From Pseudomonas putida (GTDB lineage: Bacteria > Pseudomonadota > Gammaproteobacteria > Pseudomonadales > Pseudomonadaceae): 64,000 bases of DNA. Below, piece after piece: positions 48,934 to 59,264 of this stretch. The DNA lies in the NCBI GenBank assembly GCA_041071465.1, contig CP163498.1:1392001-1456000 (forward strand), read 5' to 3'. The position numbers and the translations under genes are program-made. How positions within the stretch are numbered: the stretch's first letter is position 1; the number at the start of each line of letters is the position of its first letter. The notes beneath the pieces are model-generated. The model searched no databases. It worked only from the letters and a program-made list of their open reading frames with translations, and was not told where the DNA came from.

Positions 48934-50253
48934 TCACCCCATCGACCGCGCCCCCACCGGTTGCGCATGGCCCCGCGAGGTCACGATCCCCAGGAAGGAA
49001 ATCACGATCGCCAGGCCCAACGTGGAACTCACTTCCGCCCGGTGCTCAGGCGTGTACATCATCACCGCCAGCGCCCCGGCAATGAAGATGATCACCGCCC
49101 AGGTCAGGTACGGGAACAGCCACATGCGGAACTTCAGCTCGGTGTTTTCCCGCTCCAGGCGGCGGCGCATACGCAGCTGCGAGATGGCGATGACCATGTA
49201 CACCAGCAAGGCAATGGCGCCGGAGCTTGCCAGCAGGAACTCGAACACACCCTTCGGCGCGAAGTAGTTGAGCACAGCGATGGCCGCACCGATCAGCGTG
49301 CTGCCGAACACCGCGGCACGCGGTACACCGACCTTGGAGGTCTTGTTGAGGAAGGCCGGGGCGTCACCGCGCTTGGCCAGCGAGTACATCATCCGCGAAG
49401 CGATGTAGATCGACGAATTCATGCAACTGGTCACGGCCACCAGCACCACCAGGTCGACCATGAACGCCGCGTTGGGGATGTTCATGATTTCCAGCGCACG
49501 CTGGTACGAACCCACCACCGCCAGCTGCGGGTCGTTCCACGGCACCACCGAGATGATCACGAAGATCGACAGGATGTAGAAGGTGCTGATACGCCAGATC
49601 ACCGAGCGGGTGGCCTTGGCGATGTTGCGCGATGGGTCGCTGGACTCGGAGGCCGCGATGGTCACCGCCTCGGTGCCGATGAAGCTGAACATCACGGTAA
49701 TGAACGCACCGACCACGGCCGACCAGCCCTTCGGCGCGGCGAAACCCAGGCCGATGAAACCCAGAATGGCGGTGACCTTGAGGATGGCGAACCAGAACTC
49801 GAACTCGCCGTACTTGGCCACACTGAACAGGTTGGTACCGGCCAGCAACAGCACCGAAGCCAAGGCGAAGATCCAGCTGTCCACCTGCGGGAACCAGGCG
49901 TTCAGCACATGCCCGGCGGCCAGCGCTTCGATAGGGATGACCAGCACCCAGAACCACCAGTACAACCAGCCGATGGTGTACCCGGCCCAGCGGCCAATGG
50001 CCTGGTCGGCATAGGTGGAAAACGATCCGGTGTCAGGGTGTGCCACGGCCATTTCGCCGAGCATGCGCATGACCAGTACCACCAGGGTCCCGGCCACGAA
50101 ATAGGAAATTATGGTTGCTGGCCCGGCTGCCGCGATGGCATGGCCGGAGCCTACGAAAAGTCCGGCGCCGATGATGCCGGCGATGGACAGCATCGTTACA
50201 TGACGTGGCTTGAAACCTTGTGCAAGGTTGCCATCAGATCCCACGGTGTTCAT
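48934..50253 (-). CDS. Amino-acid permease (APC family, GABA-permease-like)
   Basis: A 439-aa inner-membrane transporter with about 12 helices. The APC start is PRHVTMLSIAGIIGAGLFVG, then GEMAVAHPDTGSFSTYAD, and WYWWFWVLVIP-like helix 3. The family (AAP: GabP, AnsP, AroP) is clear; the specific substrate is not, though overall similarity in motif choice suggests GabP. No operon partner; terminator at 48875-48910 downstream. Confidence 0.88.
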   Translation of the reverse strand: MNTVGSDGNLAQGFKPRHVTMLSIAGIIGAGLFVGSGHAIAAAGPATIISYFVAGTLVVLVMRMLGEMAVAHPDTGSFSTYADQAIGRWAGYTIGWLYWWFWVLVIPIEALAAGHVLNAWFPQVDSWIFALASVLLLAGTNLFSVAKYGEFEFWFAILKVTAILGFIGLGFAAPKGWSAVVGAFITVMFSFIGTEAVTIAASESSDPSRNIAKATRSVIWRISTFYILSIFVIISVVPWNDPQLAVVGSYQRALEIMNIPNAAFMVDLVVLVAVTSCMNSSIYIASRMMYSLAKRGDAPAFLNKTSKVGVPRAAVFGSTLIGAAIAVLNYFAPKGVFEFLLASSGAIALLVYMVIAISQLRMRRRLERENTELKFRMWLFPYLTWAVIIFIAGALAVMMYTPEHRAEVSSTLGLAIVISFLGIVTSRGHAQPVGARSMG

Positions 50254-50589
50254 TGATGTTGTTCTCTTTTTGCTGACACAAGGATGGACGGGCAGGCGTA
50301 GGCGAAAATATCTCCTTTGAATTCAATAAGTCGACAGCTTACTCGCGTTCTGTTGTTGATCTTTGGCACGCATCACAGAGCAGCTGTCAGTGCAGGACGG
50401 GCTTCATTTAAGCCCCGCATGGCTGTGGGTAATTACACGAGAACGCCCCGGAACTGTTCGATCACGACAGGGCGTTTCCATTAACGCCAGATGTCGCGAA
50501 TGGCATGCCCGATCGCGTCACCGGGCCGTTTGGCGCTTTTGTTTTTCATTTGGATGTGTGTTGCCTGCACTGGCCCTATCGGTCAGATA
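50254..50589. other. Intergenic gap between permease and gudD
   Basis: Holds the permease promoter (not clearly matched) and ends at the gudD terminator. No ORF, repeat or structured element is convincing. Confidence 0.5.
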
Positions 50590-50614
50590 CAAAAAAGCCC
50601 CGGTTTCCCGAGGC
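50590..50614 (-). terminator. Rho-independent terminator of gudD
   Basis: On the minus strand GCCTCGG-GAAA-CCGGGGC (one mismatch) followed by T6. Confidence 0.85.
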
Positions 50615-50640
50615 CTTCCTTGCAAAGTCTTGAACCCGCC

Positions 50641-51996
50641 TTAACGAACCAGGCAAGGCCGCTTGTTATCGAAGCACCACCCCGGTATCAGGTACTGCAT
50701 CGCCACGCTGTCATCCCGCGCGCCAAGGCCCATGTTGCGGTAGCACTCATGCGCCTTGGCCAGTTGGTCTTCATCCAACTCCACCCCCAGCCCTGGCCGC
50801 GCCGGCACCCGCACATGCCCGTCGACAATACGCAGCGGCTCGCGGGTCAGGCGTTGGCCGTCCTGCCAGATCCAATGGGTGTCGATGGCGGTGATCTCAC
50901 CCGGCGCCGCAGCCGCCACCTGAGTGAACATCGCCAGCGAAATGTCGAAGTGGTTGTTGGAGTGGGAACCCCAGGTCAGCCCCCAGTCGTTGCACATCTG
51001 CGCCACCCGCACCGAACCCTGCAAAGTCCAGAAGTGCGGGTCGGCCAGCGGGATGTCCACCGACTGCAACTGGATGGCATGGCCCATCTGTCGCCAGTCG
51101 GTGGCGATCATGTTGGTGGCGGTGGGCAGACCAGTGGCGCGGCGAAACTCGGCCATCACTTCACGGCCCGAGTAACCGTTCTCGGCACCGCACGGGTCTT
51201 CGGCGTAGGCCAGCACGCCGTGCTTGTCGCGACACAGGGCAATGGCCTCTTGCAATGACCAGGCGCCGTTCGGGTCGAGGGTGATGCGCGCTTCGGGAAA
51301 GCGCTCGGCCAAGGCCGTTACCGCGTCCATCTCTTCTTCGCCGCGCAATACCCCGCCCTTGAGCTTGAAGTCGCTGAAGCCATAACGCGCCTTGGCGGCC
51401 TCGGCCAGACGTACCACCGCCTCTGTGGTCAGCGCCGTTTCGTGACGCAGGCGGAACCAGTCTTCATCGCTATCGGTTTCGTTGCGGTAAGCCAGGTCGG
51501 TCTGCTGACGGTCGCCGATATAGAACAGGTAACCGAGCATCTTCACTGCATCGCGTTGCTGCCCCTCGCCCAGCAGTGCCGCCATCGGCACGTTCAGATG
51601 CTGGCCGAGCAGGTCGAGCAGCGCCGACTCGATGGCGGTCACCGCGTGCACGGTGATGCGCAGGTCGAAGGTTTGCAGGCCACGGCCGGCCGAGTCGCGG
51701 TTGGCAAAGGTGTGGCGCATGGCATTGAGCACACGCTGGTAATGGCCGATTGGCTGGCCGACCACCAGGCTGCGGGCGTCCTCCAGGGTTTGGCGAATCT
51801 TCTCGCCGCCGGGCACTTCGCCAAGGCCGGTGTTGCCGGCGCTGTCGCGCAGCACCACCACGTTGCGGGTGAAGTACGGGCCATGGGCGCCACTGAGGTT
51901 GAGCAGCATGCTGTCATGGCCGGCGACGGGGATCACGCGCAGGTCGGTGACCACCGGGGTGCTGGTGTGAACGGCTGGGTTGGTCTGCATGTTCAT
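50641..51996 (-). CDS. gudD: D-glucarate dehydratase
   Basis: A 451-aa enolase-superfamily dehydratase converting D-glucarate to 5-keto-4-deoxy-D-glucarate. Catalytic KLKGGVLRG (KxK motif near residue 206), metal ligands in TLDPNGAW and EDPCGAE, and the base NNHFD histidine region near residue 338. Start MNMQTNP at 51996 after a weak RBS; an upstream extension of 38 codons overlaps gudP. It forms an operon with gudP, 19 bp upstream, under the divergent GntR regulator. Confidence 0.95.
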   Translation of the reverse strand: MNMQTNPAVHTSTPVVTDLRVIPVAGHDSMLLNLSGAHGPYFTRNVVVLRDSAGNTGLGEVPGGEKIRQTLEDARSLVVGQPIGHYQRVLNAMRHTFANRDSAGRGLQTFDLRITVHAVTAIESALLDLLGQHLNVPMAALLGEGQQRDAVKMLGYLFYIGDRQQTDLAYRNETDSDEDWFRLRHETALTTEAVVRLAEAAKARYGFSDFKLKGGVLRGEEEMDAVTALAERFPEARITLDPNGAWSLQEAIALCRDKHGVLAYAEDPCGAENGYSGREVMAEFRRATGLPTATNMIATDWRQMGHAIQLQSVDIPLADPHFWTLQGSVRVAQMCNDWGLTWGSHSNNHFDISLAMFTQVAAAAPGEITAIDTHWIWQDGQRLTREPLRIVDGHVRVPARPGLGVELDEDQLAKAHECYRNMGLGARDDSVAMQYLIPGWCFDNKRPCLVR

Positions 51997-52015
51997 GGTT
52001 GTTGTCTCGCAGTCA

Positions 52016-53368
52016 TCAGTGGGTCTGGCCCAGGGCCGAAGGGGCCTTGAGGTCATCGGAAGGGGCGCCTTTGGGGCGCATGCGTACGAAGAAGATGGCG
52101 ATGGCTGCAAGCACCGAGGTTACCGCCAGGCCGTACAGCCCACCCTGGATCGAGCCGGTTTGCTGCTCCAGCAGGCCAAAGGTGGTGGGGGCGACGAAGC
52201 CGCCGAGGTTGCCGACCGAGTTGATCAGGGCAATGACCGCTGCCGCGATACGGGCATCCAGGTAGCCCTGGGGGATTGGCCAGAACAGCGACGACGCCGA
52301 CTTGAAGCCAATCGCGGCGAAGCACACCGCGACGAAGGCGAACACCGGCCCACCGGTAGTGGACATGAACATGCCGATGGCGGCGACCAGCAGGGCACCC
52401 GCCACCCAGGCCTGCTGGAATTTCCAGCGTGTGGAACCGGCGGCGAAGGCGTACATGGCCAGGATCGAGATCAGCCACGGGATCGAGTTGAAGAACCCGA
52501 CCTGCATGTCACTCAGATCGCCCATGCGCTTGATGATGCTCGGCAGCCAGAACGTGGCGGCATAGATGGTCAACTGGATGCAGAAGTAGATCAGGCAGAA
52601 CAGCACGATCTGGCGGTCCTTGAGCAGGCTCCAGGCCGACGGTTTGACAGCGCCAACGGCCTCGCGTGCTTGCTGCTCGCGGTCGATGGTGGCGACCAGT
52701 GCGTCCTGTTCGGCCTTGCTCAGCCACTTGGCATCTTGCGGCTTGGAGTCGAGCCAGAAGAACACGAAGAAGCACAGCACCACCGAGGCCATGCCTTCGA
52801 TGAACAGCATCCACTGCCAGCCATGCAGGCCCAAGCCCTGAAGCTGCATCAGCGCCCCGGCCAGCGGCCCGGAAATCAACGAAGCCAGTGCCGAACCGCT
52901 GAGGAAGATGGCAATGGCCTTGCCGCGCTCGGCAGCCGGCAACCAACGGGTGAAGTAGTAGATCACCCCTGGGAAGAACCCCGCTTCGGCCACACCCAGT
53001 AGAAAGCGCAGCACATAGAACTGGGTTTCGTTCTGCACAAAGGCCATGGCCGTGGCCACCAGCCCCCAGGTGAACATGATGCGGGTCAGCCACAGGCGGG
53101 CACCGACCTTTTGCAGCAGCATGTTGGAGGGCACTTCGAACAGTGCGTAGCCGATGAAGAACAAGCCGGCGCCAAAGCCGAAGGCCGCAGCGCTGATGCC
53201 CAGGTCACTTTCCAGGTGCGGGCGGACAAAGCCGATGTTGACGCGGTCGAGGTAGTTGACGATGAACATGATGACGAACAGCGGCAGTACGTGGCGCTTG
53301 ACCTTGGCCACGGCGCTGGCCAACGCGTCGCCGTCATGTCGGCCAGACGGAGCGAGGGTGTCGTTCAC
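52016..53368 (-). CDS. gudP: D-glucarate/galactarate MFS transporter
   Basis: A 450-aa ACS-family MFS permease of the GudP/GarP type. Helix 1 is [18 protein letters not shown] (motif NYLDRVNI), with motif [20 protein letters not shown] in TM4 and 12 predicted helices. I place the start at GTG 53366-53368 (MNDTLAPSG) because GGAGAT lies 6-7 nt upstream; an alternative GTG is at 53383. Imports the substrate of gudD; probably repressed by the adjacent regulator. Confidence 0.92.
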   Translation of the reverse strand: MNDTLAPSGRHDGDALASAVAKVKRHVLPLFVIMFIVNYLDRVNIGFVRPHLESDLGISAAAFGFGAGLFFIGYALFEVPSNMLLQKVGARLWLTRIMFTWGLVATAMAFVQNETQFYVLRFLLGVAEAGFFPGVIYYFTRWLPAAERGKAIAIFLSGSALASLISGPLAGALMQLQGLGLHGWQWMLFIEGMASVVLCFFVFFWLDSKPQDAKWLSKAEQDALVATIDREQQAREAVGAVKPSAWSLLKDRQIVLFCLIYFCIQLTIYAATFWLPSIIKRMGDLSDMQVGFFNSIPWLISILAMYAFAAGSTRWKFQQAWVAGALLVAAIGMFMSTTGGPVFAFVAVCFAAIGFKSASSLFWPIPQGYLDARIAAAVIALINSVGNLGGFVAPTTFGLLEQQTGSIQGGLYGLAVTSVLAAIAIFFVRMRPKGAPSDDLKAPSALGQTH

Positions 53369-53449
53369 TTGCGGATCTCCCACTAATTGTTTTTGTGCGG
53401 GTCGAGGTTGTCTGACATGGCAGTGGGGGTGAGCATATGCGCCGCGCAG

Positions 53450-53461
53450 TTGTACGACAAG
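53450..53461 (-). promoter_or_regulatory. GntR-family operator, gudP side
   Basis: TTGTACGACAAG, the reverse complement of CTTGTCGTACAA at the regulator's own promoter (53594). It matches the FadR-subfamily TNGTNNNACNA pattern and is 82 bp upstream of the gudP start. Confidence 0.78.
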
Positions 53462-53593
53462 CTCACTAACGTCGGTAAATCCTCAAAATACAAGCCATCA
53501 CAATGGCAATCTGCTTCGATTATGCAAAAACACTTAACCTACGCGTTGACTTGATCACGTGAAAAACCAGCAAAAAATATTTCTATCGATTAA

Positions 53594-53606
53594 CTTGTCG
53601 TACAAG
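53594..53606 (+). promoter_or_regulatory. GntR-family operator, regulator side
   Basis: CTTGTCGTACAAG is a perfect palindrome around CGT, 22 bp before the regulator ATG, identical to the gudP-side copy over 12 bases. It indicates coordinate control and autoregulation. Confidence 0.8.
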
Positions 53607-53628
53607 TACAACAGTCAGCGGATGGCAC

Positions 53629-54330
53629 ATGGAACCCGAACACGCCCGTAAACGCGGCCACAGCCGCGCTCATGACCTGGTTTCCAGCCTGACCCAGCAC
53701 ATTTTGCTGGGCACCTTCAAACCGGGCGACAAGTTGCCCTCGGAAAACACCCTGGTGCGCGAGCACGGAGTCAGCCGCACGGTGGTGCGCGAAGCCTTGT
53801 CCAAGTTGCAAGCTTCGGGGCTGGTGGAGCCGCGCCACGGTATCGGTACGTTCGTGATGGAGCGCCAGGCCCAGGCCGGCCTGCGCGTGGCGGCGGAAAG
53901 CGCGGCGAATGTGCGTGATCTGCTGGAACTGCGTATTGGCCTGGAGGGTCAGGCCGCCGCATTGGCCGCGCTGCGCCGTGACGAGGGGCAGCTGGCACGC
54001 ATGCGCCAGGCGCTGGATGACTACCAGGACCTGGCCGCAGCTGGCGACAGTTGCATCGAAGCCGACCGGCGCTTTCACCTGCTGATTGCCGAGGCCACTG
54101 GCAACCTGTATTTCACCGAGATGCTGCTGCAGCTAGGCAACGGCCTGATCCCGCGTAACCGCATGGCCCTGGCCGAACGCTCCGGGGCCAAGCTGGCGCG
54201 GCAAGCCTACCTGGCCAACCTGGAGCACGAGGCGATCCTCAATGCCATCCGCCGACAAGACCCGGATGCGGCGCGGGCGGCTGTGTGCCTGCACCTGTCC
54301 AACAGCCGCGACCGGTTGCTGCCAGGTTGA
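53629..54330 (+). CDS. GntR/FadR-family regulator of the gud genes
   Basis: A 233-aa protein with N-terminal winged helix (LPSENTLVREHGVSRTVVRE, 35-54) and FCD effector domain (DRRFHLLIAEATGN metal/ligand site). Divergent from gudP-gudD with matching operators at both promoters; role as glucarate-responsive repressor inferred from position and family. Confidence 0.92.
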   Translation: MEPEHARKRGHSRAHDLVSSLTQHILLGTFKPGDKLPSENTLVREHGVSRTVVREALSKLQASGLVEPRHGIGTFVMERQAQAGLRVAAESAANVRDLLELRIGLEGQAAALAALRRDEGQLARMRQALDDYQDLAAAGDSCIEADRRFHLLIAEATGNLYFTEMLLQLGNGLIPRNRMALAERSGAKLARQAYLANLEHEAILNAIRRQDPDAARAAVCLHLSNSRDRLLPG

Positions 54331-54357
54331 TAATCATCCGACTGGCGCATCCCCCTG

Positions 54358-54476
54358 TGTAGGAGCGGCCTTGTGTCGCGAAAAGGGCCGCGAAGCGGCC
54401 CCCGGTCATCAGCTATATCGCATAAATCGGGGGGCTGCTTCGCAGCCCTTTCGCGGCACAAGGCCGCTCCTACAAG
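54358..54476. repeat. REP inverted pair
   Basis: tgtaggagcggccttgtgtc (54358) and its inverted copy ending gcggcacaaggccgctccta (54453-54472) enclose two GC hairpins, between the regulator and ABC genes, which converge. Confidence 0.85.
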
Positions 54477-54496
54477 GGACCGCATCTGGCCGGTTT

Positions 54497-55258
54497 TCAA
54501 GCCACCGCCCGGTCCACCAGCACCTGCAGGCGCCCCTGCGAACAGCGCTCCACCCGGGCCACCACGCCATACACCTCAGCCAACAGCCCCGGCTGCAGCA
54601 CATCCACCGGCGCCCCGCAGGCCACCACCCTGCCCTCACGCAACACCACCAGCCAATCTGCGTGGCTGGCTGCCAGGTTGATGTCATGCAGCACCGCCAC
54701 CGCCAGCAACCGATGCGCCTGCACGCGTTCGCGCACAGCGCCCATCACCCGCAACTGGTAATGCAGGTCCAGCGCACTGGTCGGCTCGTCTAGCAACAGC
54801 ACCTGTGGGTTGCGTGCCAGCAACTGGGCCAAGGCCACCAGCTGCCGTTGCCCGCCAGACAAACTGTCCAGCGAGCGCTCGGCCAAACCCTCGATGCCCA
54901 ACTGGCGCAACGCATCGAAGGCGCAGCCCAGCAGATCGCTGCCAGCGCTCACGCGCAAGGCCGCAACAATGCTTTCCAATACGCCCAAGGCGATACCCGG
55001 CGGTAGCTGCTGGGGCATATAGGCCAGGCGACGTGAGCGCTCGGCAAAGCCCAGGCGCGTCACATCCTGCCCATCCAGGCGCAAACCACCGCGCATCCGC
55101 TCCAGCCCTGCCAAGGCACGCAACAACGTGGATTTGCCCGCACCATTTGGCCCGACCAGCGCTACCAGGCTGCCGGCCGGCAACGCCGGCAGGCTCACCC
55201 CCTGCAGGATCTGCCGCGCGCCGTAGGCCACCGAAACACCCTCGATCAACAGGCTCAC
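54497..55258 (-). CDS. Iron-siderophore-type ABC transporter ATPase
   Basis: A 253-aa FecE/BtuD-type ATPase: Walker A GPNGAGKST at about 36-44, ABC signature LSGGQRQL near 133, Walker B LLLDEPTSALD, switch His in AVLHDINLA. Starts with GTG overlapping the permease stop (GTGA). Last gene of the importer operon. Confidence 0.92.
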   Translation of the reverse strand: MSLLIEGVSVAYGARQILQGVSLPALPAGSLVALVGPNGAGKSTLLRALAGLERMRGGLRLDGQDVTRLGFAERSRRLAYMPQQLPPGIALGVLESIVAALRVSAGSDLLGCAFDALRQLGIEGLAERSLDSLSGGQRQLVALAQLLARNPQVLLLDEPTSALDLHYQLRVMGAVRERVQAHRLLAVAVLHDINLAASHADWLVVLREGRVVACGAPVDVLQPGLLAEVYGVVARVERCSQGRLQVLVDRAVA

Positions 55259-56316
55259 AACCTTCTCCCCCGGCGGAACACCAGCACCACGAATACCGGC
55301 ACGCCCACCAGCGCGGTAACGATGCCCACCGGCACGATCACCCCCGGCAAGATCGCCTTGCTGACAAGCGACGACAGCGACAGCATCAACGCCCCCACCA
55401 GCGCACTGGCGGGCAGCAGGAAGCGTTGGTCCTCACCGACCAGCAGCCGGGCGATGTGCGGCCCGACCAGGCCGACAAAACCGATGGTGCCGACGAATGC
55501 CACCGCCGTTGCCGACAACAGGCTGATGCGCAGCAGCGAGGCAAAACGCAGGCGCCGGGTATCGACGCCAAAACTGCGCGCACGGTCCTCGCCCATGCGC
55601 AGCAAGGTCATGGCCGGTGCCGCTCGTAGCGAGAACGGCAACAGCAACCCCAGCACCAGGGCCAGCATGCCAAGCTTGTGCCAGTCGGCGCGGGCCAGGC
55701 TACCCAAGGTCCAGAACACCAGTTGCTGCAGCACATCCTCGGTGGCCAGCAATTGCAGCAACGAGACCAACGCATTGCAGCTGAACACCAAGGCGATGCC
55801 AAACAGCACCAGGCTCTCGACCCCGGCGCCACGCAACCGCGACATGGCCTGCAACAGCACCACCGACAGGCAGGCGAAGATGAACGCCATCACCGTCACC
55901 TGGGCGCTCGGCGCCAGCCAGGCAATGCCCAGTGGGTAGGCAATCGCCAGCGAGGCGCCGAGTGCCGCCGATGACGACACACCCAAGGTGAAGGGGCTGG
56001 CCAGCGGGTTGTCTAGAATCGCCTGCATCTCGGCACCGGCAAGCGCCAAGGCCGCCCCCACCAGCACCGCCATCAGCGAGTACGGCAGGCGCACGTTCCA
56101 GATGATCACCCGCTCGGTGGCACTCAACGTCGCCGGGTCGAAGACGCCATGCAGCAATTGCCCCAGGCCCATGCCCGAGGCACCGCTGGCCAGGTCGCCC
56201 AGTACCGACAACAACAGCAACAACGCCAGCGTGAAGACCAGCAAGGCCCGCCGCCACAACAGGCGACGATAATGCCAGGCTGCCAACGCCGCGCCTTCGT
56301 GGGCCAGCGCGGTCAC
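55255..56316 (-). CDS. FecCD-family ABC transporter permease
   Basis: A 353-aa permease with about nine to ten helices. FecCD signatures RLPYSLMAVLVGAALALAGA (residue 76-95), ASPFTLGVSSSAALGASL, and FVGLVGPHIARLLVG near 275. Starts with GTG overlapping the binding-protein stop (GTGA). Mediates ferric-siderophore, haem or cobalamin-type import with its neighbours. Confidence 0.93.
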   Translation of the reverse strand: MTALAHEGAALAAWHYRRLLWRRALLVFTLALLLLLSVLGDLASGASGMGLGQLLHGVFDPATLSATERVIIWNVRLPYSLMAVLVGAALALAGAEMQAILDNPLASPFTLGVSSSAALGASLAIAYPLGIAWLAPSAQVTVMAFIFACLSVVLLQAMSRLRGAGVESLVLFGIALVFSCNALVSLLQLLATEDVLQQLVFWTLGSLARADWHKLGMLALVLGLLLPFSLRAAPAMTLLRMGEDRARSFGVDTRRLRFASLLRISLLSATAVAFVGTIGFVGLVGPHIARLLVGEDQRFLLPASALVGALMLSLSSLVSKAILPGVIVPVGIVTALVGVPVFVVLVFRRGRRL

Positions 56317-57425
56317 CTGGCATCGACCCAGTACTGGCCGTCCAGGCCGACCTTGAGCATGCGGTTGATTTCACCCATGGTTGCCTGCGGGTCGAGCGCC
56401 TTGAAACGCTCCGGGTGTACCCATCGGGCCATGGCCTCGACCGCCAGGATGTTGAAGGGCGAGTTGTAGAAGTCATGCCACAAGCCATGGGCCTGGCCAG
56501 CCTGGATCGGCCGCAGCGGGGCGAACTCGGGGCGCGCGGTGATCTTCGCCAGGCTCTGGCGTGCCGTATCGGTGGAGACGCCAGCCCCCAGCAGCACCCC
56601 GGGCGCGCGGTTGCCGGTGGCGATGTACACGTCCGGGTCGGCTTGCAACACGTACTCGACACTCACATCACCCAGCGCCCCAGGCACCACATCGGCACCA
56701 ATGTTGTGCCCGCCTACGGCTTCGACCACGCTGCCCAATCCGCTCTTGCCAGTGGTATGCCCCGGTGCCTGCCACACGCCAGCCAACAGTTCGAGAAACA
56801 CCTTGGGCCGCTCGCTTTCCTTGATCCTGGCCACGCCGTCGGTTACCCGCTTCAGGTGACGGTCGTACAGGTTCAGGTACTCCGCCGCCTGCGGCTCACG
56901 CCCCAGCAGCGTGCCCAGTGCCTGCATGCTCACCCGGGTATTGCGGATCGGGTGCACGCGAAAGTCGATGAACAGCACCGGCACCCCGGCCTTTTCCAGT
57001 AGATCGGCCACCGGGCTGTGCTGGGTCGGGCCCTCACCGGCGATGCTGAAAATGGCCAGGTCGGGCTTGAGCGCCAGTATCTGCTCAGCGCTCACGCTCT
57101 GCTCGGACGCCTGGCCGATCAGCGGCAACTTGGCCACTTGTGGGTACTGCTGCGCATACACCTCATAGGTATGCGGGTCGAGCAGGCGCATGTCGTTCTG
57201 CCAGCCAACCACCCGCTGGAACGGGTTGTCACGGTCAAGCAAAGCCAGCGCGAAGAACAGGCGCCCTTCGCCAAGCACGATGCGCTGAGGCGGGTGGTCA
57301 ACCTCGACCTTGCGCCCGAGCACGTCGGTCACTTGCATGGCGCTGGCAGGTTGGATGAAGCCGAGGCAGGTAGCCAACAGCAAGACAGGCAGCAAACGCT
57401 GCCAGAAAAGGGGAGTCGGGCACAT
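56313..57425 (-). CDS. Periplasmic substrate-binding protein of the FecCD-type importer
   Basis: A 370-aa class-III binding protein (FepB/BtuF-like) with a signal peptide ending PASA-MQ (about 29). It contains VTDVLGRKVEVDHPPQRIVL, the usual first beta-strand block, and IGADVVPGALGDVSVEYVL. Start at 57425 (MCPTPLFWQ) gives a proper signal peptide; upstream codons to 57470 do not. First gene of the operon; no Fur box recognised upstream, so the metal substrate is inferred only. Confidence 0.9.
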   Translation of the reverse strand: MCPTPLFWQRLLPVLLLATCLGFIQPASAMQVTDVLGRKVEVDHPPQRIVLGEGRLFFALALLDRDNPFQRVVGWQNDMRLLDPHTYEVYAQQYPQVAKLPLIGQASEQSVSAEQILALKPDLAIFSIAGEGPTQHSPVADLLEKAGVPVLFIDFRVHPIRNTRVSMQALGTLLGREPQAAEYLNLYDRHLKRVTDGVARIKESERPKVFLELLAGVWQAPGHTTGKSGLGSVVEAVGGHNIGADVVPGALGDVSVEYVLQADPDVYIATGNRAPGVLLGAGVSTDTARQSLAKITARPEFAPLRPIQAGQAHGLWHDFYNSPFNILAVEAMARWVHPERFKALDPQATMGEINRMLKVGLDGQYWVDAR

Positions 57426-57555
57426 CGGGGCATCCTCTTGAAGAGAACCAATCGCAACAGAGCGGGGCATTCTAGCCAGCCGCCCTGTGCTGCCGATGTG
57501 CGCGAATGTATTGGCTTGTAGGGTGGCCGTTACATCCAGCCGCCCTCACCTATCC

Positions 57556-58566
57556 TCACCAAGTCAGGCAGATCTTGCCGAAATGCCGGTTGCTCTCCTG
57601 GTAACGGAACGCCTCGACGATCTGCTCCAACTCGAAATGCTTGTCCACCACCGGGCGCAGGCCGTTGGCATCGATCGCCCGCACCATCGCCTGCTGCTGC
57701 GCACGGCTGCCTACCAGCACCCCTTGCAGGCGAATCTGCCGCACCAGCGCCTGCACCAGCGGCAACTGCCCAGCCACCCCGGTGAGGATACCGATCAGCG
57801 AAACATGCCCACCGATGCGCGCGGCAATCATCGACTGCTCCAGCGTCGCCGGGCCACCCACTTCGATCACATGATCAACCCCGCGGTTGCCCGTCAGCTC
57901 ACGCACTTTCTCACCCCAGGCCGGGGTGCTCTTGTAATTGATCAGGTGGTCGGCACCCAACGCTTTCAGGCGCTCCAACTTGGCATCGCTGGACGAGGTG
58001 GCGATCACTGTGGCGCCGGCCAGCTTGGCGAACTGCAAGGCGAAAATCGACACACCGCCAGTGCCCTGCACCAGAACCGTGTCGCCGGGCTTGAGGTGAT
58101 CATCACTCATCAGCGCGCGCCAGGCGGTAAGCCCGGCGGTGGTCAGGGTGGCCGCTTCGGCATGGCTGAAACCCTTGGGCGCCAGGGTGAACGCAGTGGC
58201 ACGGGCGGTGACCTGCTCTCGGGCGTAGCCATCGAGGCCGTCGCCAGGCACCTGGGCAAAGCCCTCGACATTGGCCTGGCCATCGAGCCAATCGGGGAAG
58301 AAGGTGCTGACCACGCTGTCGCCGACCTGGAACTCGGTAACGCCAGCCCCCACCGCGACCACCTCACCGGCGCCATCGGCCATGGGGATGCGCCGCTCGC
58401 TCGGGCCCCACATGCCGCTGACCACGGCGAAATCGTGGTAGTTGAGGGAGCTGGCGTGCAGGCGCACGGTGATCTCGCCGGCCTTGGGGGCCAGGGCCTC
58501 GCTGGTGCCGACCTCGACCTTGTCGTAGCCGCCGCCGGGTTGTACGTAGATGGCCTTGCTGGTCAT
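57556..58566 (-). CDS. Zinc-type MDR oxidoreductase (quinone reductase / alcohol dehydrogenase)
   Basis: A 336-aa medium-chain dehydrogenase: N-terminal GroES-like domain (LHASSLNYHDFAVVSGMWG) and Rossmann domain with VQGTGGVSIFALQFAKLAG and TSSSDAKLERLKALGAD. The Cys and His ligands of the catalytic zinc are not apparent in the usual positions (NYHDF instead of GICGTD), so it is probably a zinc-free NAD(P)H reductase. Isolated gene, followed by a REP. Confidence 0.88.
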   Translation of the reverse strand: MTSKAIYVQPGGGYDKVEVGTSEALAPKAGEITVRLHASSLNYHDFAVVSGMWGPSERRIPMADGAGEVVAVGAGVTEFQVGDSVVSTFFPDWLDGQANVEGFAQVPGDGLDGYAREQVTARATAFTLAPKGFSHAEAATLTTAGLTAWRALMSDDHLKPGDTVLVQGTGGVSIFALQFAKLAGATVIATSSSDAKLERLKALGADHLINYKSTPAWGEKVRELTGNRGVDHVIEVGGPATLEQSMIAARIGGHVSLIGILTGVAGQLPLVQALVRQIRLQGVLVGSRAQQQAMVRAIDANGLRPVVDKHFELEQIVEAFRYQESNRHFGKICLTW

Positions 58567-58622
58567 GGGTAGGTCTCCGTATCAGAAGAAAGAATGGGGT
58601 TCAGCATAGACAGGTCCGGCCC

Positions 58623-58643
58623 TTTCGCGGGCATGCCCGCGAA
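58623..58643. repeat. REP fragment
   Basis: ttcgcgggcatgcccgcgaa, the palindromic core of the P. putida REP, between the MDR and HAD genes. Confidence 0.75.
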
Positions 58644-58668
58644 CAGACCCGCATTGCCAATACAAGAA

Positions 58669-59264
58669 TCAGCCCAGCATCACCTTCAATGCCTGGCAAT
58701 CGGCCGCATGCCAATCCACCAGCTCCGGCCACGGGTTATCCGGCAGGTTCACCAGCACCGTGCGCGCCCCCGCCGCCCGTCCACAGTCCAGGTCAAAGCG
58801 GTAATCCCCCACCATCACCAGCTCACTGGGCGCCACGCCCCAGGCACTGGCAATTTTCAGTAACCCATCCGGGCTCGGCTTGGGCGCCGCTTCGTCACGC
58901 CCGAGAATGTGCTCCACCGCGAAGCAGTCCGCCAGGCCGATGGCCTCCAGCGTCACATGCGCAAGCTCACGCGCATTGCGGGTAAGAATACCCAGCCGGC
59001 AACCGCGCTCGGCCAGTTCGCGCGCACCAGTTCCACCGCCCCGGTGGCCGCCGTGGAGGCAACCGCCAGGTCCCGCTCGTGCTCCAGCAACCAGGCATGC
59101 TTGGCTGCCGCCTCATCAGCCGGCAGCGCCGCCAGGTGGGTGAGGATGTCGTGCTCGGCCGGGATGTCCAACGCCACGCGAATGGCGGCAAAGTCGTGCA
59201 CCGCCACGGTCAAGGTGCCGTCCATGTCGAACACCCAGTTGCGCACCTCGCCAAGGAGGCTCAT
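58669..59264 (-). CDS. HAD-family phosphatase (phosphoglycolate-phosphatase-like), one apparent frameshift
   Basis: Merged length about 198 aa. Motif I NWVFDMDGTLT near the start (nucleophile Asp), motif II LGILTRN after repair, motif III lysine in DEAAPKPSPDG and motif IV MVGDYRFDLDCG. The break is near 59019 (one C missing on the plus strand); repair gives VRAELAERGCRLGILTRNAREL. The ATG at 59264 overlaps the tesB stop (ATGA), with AAGGA 6 nt upstream. Substrate unknown. Confidence 0.85.
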
